Shown here in pieces: positions 22,638-24,138 of a DNA stretch of 24,138 nucleotides (within the stretch, counting starts at the first letter, position 1; the number at the start of each line of letters is the position of its first letter). The DNA is from a virus, in IMG/VR virus record IMGVR_UViG_3300034418_000202, positions 1-24,138 of that record. One strand, given 5' to 3'. A program made the position numbers and the translations under genes. Below the pieces are notes generated by a model. That model saw only the letters and a list, made by a program, of their open reading frames with translations. It was not told the DNA's origin and did no database searches.

Positions 22638-23701
22638 TGAGTAGGGCAAGAGAATTTGCAGATTTAGCTGGTAGCGCAGATGCTGGTGGTCTGACAGGCC
22701 GCAACTTCATCATCAATGGTGCTATGCAGGTTAATCAAAGAGGTGATGTTAGTGCTTCATCAGGGGGTGGTTATTTTTCTTGTGACCGTTATTCAATACG
22801 ACAGTCTGGTAGTTATCTAGCTTCGTTAACCTTTGATGTAACGCAAGAAACTACCTCACCACCTAATGGTTTTAAATATTATTACCAGTTAAAAACTTTA
22901 ACAGGGGATACGCCTTCTGGCGATGAAGCAGGTAGTGTTAGATATGTTGTAGAAGATAAAGATATTGAAAACTTTGGCTTTGGAACATCTGATGCTAAGT
23001 CATTTACTTTATCTTTTTGGGTTAAAGCGAGTGTTGCAGGTATTTATTCCGTAGGGTTTGTTGCAGGTGGTAGTGACTACTCTTATGTAGCAGAATACAC
23101 TATATCTTCTGTTAACACTTGGGAGTATATATCTATTTCTGTACCTGCCCCTACTTCTGGAACGTGGTCATCTTCGGGTGCAGGTATGCAAATACACTGG
23201 AATGTAGCAGGTGCTTCTGGCGGTACTTATGACACAACAGCCGGTTCTTGGATAGCGGCTGATAAACGTTATAGTAATAATCAAGTTAATAATACTGCGA
23301 CCGCAAACAACACGTTTAATTTCACAGGCGTCCAGCTAGAAGTAGGTGACACAGCCACGCCGTTTGAACACCGCAGCTTTGGCGATGAGTTGCGTAGGTG
23401 TCAGCGGTATTACCAGTTAAATGTATCGTGTTCTGGGGGGTATTCAAACAGCGGTGGCTCACAAGCTGCGTTTATTGTTCCTTTTGCTGTAGATATGCGG
23501 GCTACACCAAGCGCAACATTAGTAAGCGGAACAAATGTAATAGAAGACTATTATAGTGCTAGTAGAACTGCCACTTCTATTGGCACCTTTGGGAGTCCGT
23601 CTAGTAGTAGAAGCCTAGGCGTAGTTCTTGATACTTCTACCATAGGAGACAAAACTCAAGGTTTATTTGCTAACGCTGTTGGTTTTGATTCGGAGTTATA
23701 A
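22637..23701 (+). CDS. Receptor-binding tail protein with conserved GVQLEVG anchor
   Basis: 354 residues, GGAG eight bases before an ATG that shares a base with the previous TAA. The N terminus AGGLTGRNFIINGAMQVNQR (residues about 17-36) is a well-known phage tail motif. A jelly-roll-like, aromatic, carbohydrate-binding-type domain follows (SFTLSFWVKASVAGIYSVGF and TWEYISISVPAP, about 115-180). Then comes the very common FTGVQLEVGDTATPFEHRSF and ELRRCQRYYQL block (about 229-262), and finally a variable domain to the end. This layout is typical of receptor-binding tail proteins. The DNA of the two variable parts is much more AT-rich than the conserved anchor, suggesting exchange of binding domains. 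There is no chaperone or enzyme motif. Confidence 0.82.
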   Translation: MSRAREFADLAGSADAGGLTGRNFIINGAMQVNQRGDVSASSGGGYFSCDRYSIRQSGSYLASLTFDVTQETTSPPNGFKYYYQLKTLTGDTPSGDEAGSVRYVVEDKDIENFGFGTSDAKSFTLSFWVKASVAGIYSVGFVAGGSDYSYVAEYTISSVNTWEYISISVPAPTSGTWSSSGAGMQIHWNVAGASGGTYDTTAGSWIAADKRYSNNQVNNTATANNTFNFTGVQLEVGDTATPFEHRSFGDELRRCQRYYQLNVSCSGGYSNSGGSQAAFIVPFAVDMRATPSATLVSGTNVIEDYYSASRTATSIGTFGSPSSSRSLGVVLDTSTIGDKTQGLFANAVGFDSEL

Positions 23702-23703
23702 AA

Positions 23704-23898
23704 ATGAATGAAATAGCTATTACATCAGCACAATATCAAACACATCAAATAAACGAGACAGAAGCTGTAAACTGTAGTATCAAAGCCACTATTGACGGCA
23801 TCGAAACGTCAGTACCCCTTGACCCAGCCAACCGGCACTACGCAGAGATTATGCGTCAGGTAGACGCTGGCACCTTGACCATAGCAGAGGCAGACTAA
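23704..23898 (+). CDS. Small conserved phage protein, unknown function
   Basis: 64 residues, starting two bases after the previous stop. The C-terminal half, SVPLDPANRHYAEIMRQVDA and GTLTIAEAD, is a motif I have seen in many marine phage small proteins in fibre or lysis regions; its function is not known to me. The N-terminal half reads as beta strands (ITSAQYQTHQINETEAVNCS). It contains no membrane segment. The TAA shares its last base with the holin-like start. Confidence 0.65.
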   Translation: MNEIAITSAQYQTHQINETEAVNCSIKATIDGIETSVPLDPANRHYAEIMRQVDAGTLTIAEAD

Positions 23899-24071
23899 TG
23901 ACCGAAGAAACCAAGACAACGGCTGACCTAGCTTTTGGTGGTATTACTGTTGGTGCGTTCTTTGAGGCGTTGCCTGAGATTACTGCGCTAGTTGCGTTGT
24001 GTTGGTGGTTGCTGCGTATCTGGGAGACCGAGACCGTGAAGCGGTTGACTGGTCGACAGGACGATGTATAA
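23898..24071 (+). CDS. Holin-like small membrane protein
   Basis: 57 residues, translated by hand because of its small size; GAGG at 23887-23890 precedes ATG 23898. The sequence has a short polar N terminus (MTEETKTTAD), then a hydrophobic segment running from about residue 11 to 41 (GGITVGAFFEALPEITALVA, then LCWWLLRIW), and a charged C terminus (ETETVKRLTGRQDDV). The order 'lp...aLvaLcWwllRIwEtetVkrltGr' is that of small holins common in marine podoviruses and is comparable in position to T7 gp17.5, directly after the fibre genes. A holin accumulates in the inner membrane and triggers lysis at a set time. The hydrophobic stretch contains a Glu-Pro break, so one or two membrane passes are possible. 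The next gene starts inside its last codons. Confidence 0.78.
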   Translation: MTEETKTTADLAFGGITVGAFFEALPEITALVALCWWLLRIWETETVKRLTGRQDDV

Positions 24072-24138
24072 GGCGATTGTCCTAGCTTGTGTCATTGGTT
24101 CACCGACTAACTGTGTAGAATTTCACGATATTAGAGGC
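24064..24138 (+). CDS. Start of a small exported protein (3' end outside window)
   Basis: Only the first 25 codons are present. ATG 24064 overlaps the end of the holin gene by eight bases, with AGGA just upstream. The translation begins MYKAIVLACVIGSPTNCVEF, a lysine followed by a hydrophobic segment with two cysteines, like the start of a short exported or membrane-anchored protein. Small proteins of this kind follow the holin in marine podoviruses. It could be a spanin component, but too little is visible to decide. Confidence 0.5.
   Translation, partial: MYKAIVLACVIGSPTNCVEFHDIRG

Noticed and set aside
1-24138. tRNA genes, CRISPR arrays, insertion sequences, integrase or attachment sites
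   Set aside because: Looked for on both strands by eye; no cloverleaf with a CCA-end pattern, no regularly spaced repeats, and no transposase or recombinase motifs were found.

Overview
The window is a late structural region of a tailed bacteriophage with a short, T7-type tail (podovirus morphology). Every gene I can support is on the + strand. Genes are packed almost end to end, with many ATGA or TAATG start/stop overlaps and no gap longer than about 55 bases, so the whole stretch reads like one long late transcript. I see no integrase, tRNA, rRNA, insertion sequence, CRISPR array or bacterial housekeeping gene. The small tail-region proteins and fibre modules resemble those I associate with marine podoviruses, and moderate base composition fits that, but the host cannot be named from this sequence.

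Layout. (1) Packaging and portal module, 1-3706: the C-terminal part of the large terminase, an unexpected HlyC-like lysine acyltransferase, three small basic proteins placed like T7 gp6.7/gp7.3, and the portal. (2) Head module, 3703-6353: a small Bbp19-like protein, scaffold, a small unknown, the major capsid protein (not the T7 gp10 type) and a probable head decoration protein, closed by a strong UUCG-loop hairpin. (3) A possible nuclease (6408-6776), then tail tube and nozzle (gp11- and gp12-like, 6760-9767). (4) Ejection module, 9760-17367: a GNAT-like gp13 equivalent, a gp14-like pore protein, a gp15-like protein and a gp16-like function apparently divided over two genes. (5) Adsorption module, 17419-23898: a gp17-like fibre, two further fibres ending in S74 self-cleaving chaperones, separate receptor-binding genes and small accessory proteins. 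(6) Start of the lysis module: a 57-residue holin-like protein and the beginning of a small exported protein at the right edge.

How it works together: terminase and portal package DNA into a shell built by scaffold and coat; gp11/gp12-like proteins form the short tail; the gp13-16-like proteins are core proteins expected to be ejected to bridge the cell envelope; the multi-part fibre set provides host recognition. Gene order from portal to gp17 follows T7 closely, but the coat protein family, the terminase placed upstream of the portal, and the extra acyltransferase and nuclease-like genes do not.

The most notable observation is the HlyC/ApxC-type toxin-activating acyltransferase homologue with both expected catalytic residues (His20, Asp90), lying between terminase and lysine-rich small proteins that resemble T7 ejected proteins. 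No RTX toxin is present in the window, so its substrate is an open question.
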